The notes beneath the pieces are model-generated. The model was given only the letters and a program-made list of their open reading frames with translations, was not told the origin of the DNA and searched no databases. From positions 19,169 through 35,910 of the forward strand of contig AQVQ01000004.1 of the NCBI GenBank assembly GCA_000375685.1: 16,742 bases of DNA, read 5' to 3'. The DNA comes from a crenarchaeote SCGC AAA261-N23. GTDB taxonomy: Archaea; Thermoproteota; Thermoprotei; Gearchaeales; Gearchaeaceae. A program made the position numbers and the translations under genes. Shown piece by piece: positions 15,190-16,742 of the stretch (position 1 is the first letter of the stretch; each line of letters begins with the position of its first letter).

Positions 15190-15464
15190 GTGGGTATTGT
15201 GGAGGCGGAAAGACTATCAAGATTGGAAGGAAGGGTTGAAGAATTATCTAAAAGAATGGATGATTTAAAAAGCGATATTAATTCTTTGCGAAACGAAGTA
15301 ATAGCTACAAGGAATGAACTTAATATCAGAATAGATTCTTTAAGAAGTGAAATGAATAATAGAATAAATGGGCTTGATAAAAAATAGATAATAGATTTCT
15401 TTGGATTTTAGGAGTTCAAATAACAACATGGATTACTATAATTTTAGCGATATTATTTAGATAA
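15190..15464 (+). pseudogene. Coiled-coil protein with C-terminal membrane helix, split by a -1 shift at a run of six A
   Basis: From GTG 15190 the frame gives a heptad-rich coiled coil (RLEGRVEELSKRMDDL, IDSLRSEMNNRINGLDKK) and stops at TAG 15385-15387, directly after AAA AAA. Moving back one base at the A run reads IDNRFLWILGVQITTW, then ITIILAILFR and TAA 15462-15464. This is exactly the membrane-helix end expected for the family and is seen unbroken in the relative at 13942-14088. The whole protein would be about 90 residues: a membrane-anchored coiled coil. The disruption may be an inactivating one-base loss, transcriptional slippage on the A run, or programmed frameshifting; sequence alone cannot decide. 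Function unknown; the family is common and multicopy in Thermoproteota. Confidence 0.65.
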
Positions 15465-15551
15465 ATAATTAAATATGTTATTTTATGAATTAATTAATTT
15501 GTATTTTCCACTTTTAAAATAAGTTCATTAAATACATCTCTTGCATTTTTG

Positions 15552-16194
15552 CTAAGTCTTTGTTAAAGTGACTTTCTTCGTCGTTTTTGTTTTTGATAAC
15601 TCATCCCTTCTGGCCATGATTATCTTGCTCAAAAGTTCGGAATCTTTCTTAGAAATTTTAGTTAGCGAAGGAACAATTTTTTCTAATGCTGAAATAAATT
15701 CTTCAGAATGTCCTCTTAAAAAGTGTTTAAATGCTTTGACCTCTAGTAATGAGAAGAAAGAAAGCGGTGATTGATTATGCAGCGCTTCACTACAAGCAGA
15801 CTTGTAATTCTTGAACTATATTCCAAATATTCAAGGAAAACAGGCCAATTACTTTAAGTTTTAGCAATAGCTTCGTAGTCCACGCTGTTGGATGAAGCAA
15901 TAATTTTCCAAGATAAACGTTGTTAAAAGTTATTCTATCCTTTTTATCAGAATAAAATTTTTAATTCTTTTCGAAAGGTTTCTTGAGGACTTTTAGATTC
16001 ATTTATTTTTGGAGGATTTCTGATATAAAATTCCAAAATTCGTGCGGTAAATCCACGTAAATTTTCCTCGTAGCTATTTTAACTTTGCTTCCTCTGGGAG
16101 TTACAACTTGTATGGGATACGTAGGAAAAACCTCGCTTAACCTCATACTATACTTTAAATTTTTAAAAAATTTAAATTTTATGCTCTTACACAT
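15552..16194 (-). pseudogene. Decayed gene, about 210 codons in at least three frames
   Basis: The minus strand shows successive coding-like segments. First is MRLSEVFPTYPIQVVTPRG to HEFWNFISEILQK (ATG 16146 or 16194, stop 16003). Next, shifted, is NESKSPQETFRKELKILF. Then comes YSDKKDRITFNNVYLGKLLL to WNIVQELQ (about 15955-15800), and, shifted again, EALHNQSPLSFFSLLEVKAF to TKISKKDSELLSKIIMARRDE and TAG 15552-15554. Homopolymer runs sit near two of the breaks (A5 near 16008, A/T runs near 15955). Together these read as one protein of about 210 residues that has lost its frame three times. No family is recognised. The 63-codon N-terminal piece might still be expressed. An alternative is two or three unrelated small genes, but the order and spacing favour one broken gene. 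Confidence 0.5.
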
Positions 16195-16333
16195 TTATCT
16201 AAAACATATTATATCGAATCATTTAACAAATTTAAAAGAAAGAGGAGCATTATGAAGATTTAATTTAATATTTGTAAAACTTAGCGAATTAAAAGAATTG
16301 GTTTTAAACAGATATCTTTGGATTTGCTGAAGA

Positions 16334-16341
16334 CTTAAATA
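16334..16341 (+). promoter_or_regulatory. Possible TATA box of the zinc-ribbon gene
   Basis: CTTAAATA is centred about 31 bases before ATG 16369, allowing a transcript with a leader of only a few bases. Confidence 0.35.
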
Positions 16342-16368
16342 GATTTTTGCATAATAATTAGTTAAAGA

Positions 16369-16563
16369 ATGGTAAAGTGCCCTAATTGTGGTGCTGAAGT
16401 AAGGGCTATATCGAAAGAGTGGAATTATGGTATTTTCCACGTTAAAAGATATGATTGTTCCAACTGTAAAACATGGTTTAGAGAATACCATTATAAGGAC
16501 AAGGTAAGCTTTGTGCTTATGCCTGTTAAAGGAAAAGGTGTGAGAAAAGTTAGTAAAGCATAG
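16369..16563 (+). CDS. Small zinc-ribbon protein, 64 aa
   Basis: Two Cys pairs, Cys4-PN-Cys7 and Cys30-SN-Cys33, form a classic zinc ribbon in the first 37 residues. Aromatic, basic strands lie between and after them (HVKRYDCSNCKTWFREYHYK), and the C-terminus is basic (GKGVRKVSKA). This is typical of small archaeal nucleic-acid-binding or transcription-associated proteins, many of which have no known function. It is short but complete. T-rich DNA directly after the stop (TTAATTTTTTAATTCTT) can serve as an archaeal terminator. It is not in an operon; the minus-strand gene entering from the right edge ends about 80 bases downstream. Confidence 0.7.
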   Translation: MVKCPNCGAEVRAISKEWNYGIFHVKRYDCSNCKTWFREYHYKDKVSFVLMPVKGKGVRKVSKA

Positions 16564-16585
16564 TTAATTTTTTAATTCTTATATT
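16564..16585 (+). terminator. T-rich terminator after the zinc-ribbon gene
   Basis: The stop codon is followed at once by a T-rich stretch with a run of six T. Archaeal termination often uses such runs without a hairpin; none is seen here. Confidence 0.35.
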
Positions 16586-16641
16586 GAAATAATAAGTTAG
16601 CAAGGTATACCAACAGTTTAAAACACCTGTTAAAGTCTTTA

Positions 16642-16742
16642 TCAAGACATCAGAATTTTGGTATTCTTTTCCGCAAAACTCATCATCTTATAATGAACCT
16701 TTTCAATATGTACAGCTGTTAAATGTTTTGTAGGAACGTATT
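16642..16742 (-). CDS. C-terminal end of an unknown gene entering from the right edge
   Basis: A minus-strand frame is open from the window edge and reads YVPTKHLTAVHIEKVHYKMM, then SFAEKNTKILMS, ending at TGA 16642-16644. Only the last 32-33 codons are visible. They look coding, and the same segment is duplicated in inverted orientation at 13848-13942. I do not recognise the family. Because the left copy lacks both a start and the proper end, this right copy is taken as the parent. Confidence 0.5.
   Translation of the reverse strand, partial: YVPTKHLTAVHIEKVHYKMMSFAEKNTKILMS
16648..16742 (-). repeat. Right copy of the 95-base perfect inverted repeat (open at the window edge)
   Basis: It is identical to the reverse complement of 13848-13942. 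The identity stops at 16647, where the gene continues to its own stop codon, while the left copy switches to coiled-coil-gene sequence. How far the repeat extends to the right cannot be seen. Confidence 0.95.

Noticed and set aside
16219..16491. A 90-codon minus-strand frame
   Set aside because: It lies opposite the zinc-ribbon gene over its N-terminal part and has no recognisable motif. The last 40 residues look faintly coding and could be another remnant, but the support is too weak.
13848..16742. Composite transposon bounded by inverted repeats
   Set aside because: The repeats are the end of a protein gene, no transposase is seen between them, and no target-site duplication can be tested because the right end is outside the window.
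1..16742. CRISPR array, rRNA or tRNA genes
   Set aside because: No regularly spaced repeats and no conserved RNA gene signatures were seen on either strand.

Overview
The window is AT-rich archaeal accessory DNA, most likely from a thermophilic Thermoproteota (Crenarchaeota-type) genome. The reasons are a PaREP1-family gene, a coiled-coil protein with one C-terminal membrane helix of a kind common in these archaea, and several start codons with TATA-like boxes about 25 bases upstream, which suggests leaderless transcripts. A small AbrB-type protein and a small zinc-ribbon protein fit the same picture. I see no rRNA, tRNA, CRISPR array or complete insertion sequence. The species cannot be named from the sequence alone.

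Layout. Positions 1-3285 hold minus-strand genes: a partial unknown gene overlapped by a GIY-YIG nuclease, a phospholipase-D-like protein whose catalytic His is replaced, a two-helix membrane protein, and a small unknown. Positions 3493-3947 hold a degenerate restriction-nuclease-like gene. Positions 4083-12453 are the core: a three-gene minus-strand operon of SF2 helicase, DUF1156 adenine-type DNA methylase and DUF499 ATPase. On the opposite strand, tail-to-tail with the ATPase, lies a compact protein that carries every metal-ligand position of the alkaline-phosphatase superfamily and resembles a minimal PglZ. Divergent from the helicase, at 12892-13776, is a probable EVE/PUA-like plus PD-(D/E)XK nuclease fusion.

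Positions 13777-16742 are a gene graveyard. They hold pieces of at least four broken genes, a 95-base perfect inverted repeat, and a frameshifted coiled-coil/membrane protein, among intact PaREP1, AbrB-like and zinc-ribbon genes.

How the genes may work together. Helicase, DUF1156 methylase and DUF499 ATPase together match the helicase-methylase-ATPase type of antiviral locus (I recall the name Hma). A PglZ-like phosphatase next to them gives the same roles as BREX: methylase, large P-loop ATPase, helicase and PglZ. My reading is an archaeal BREX/Hma-like self/non-self discrimination island with candidate accessory nucleases on both sides. Assigning the phosphatase and the accessory genes to the system is inference.
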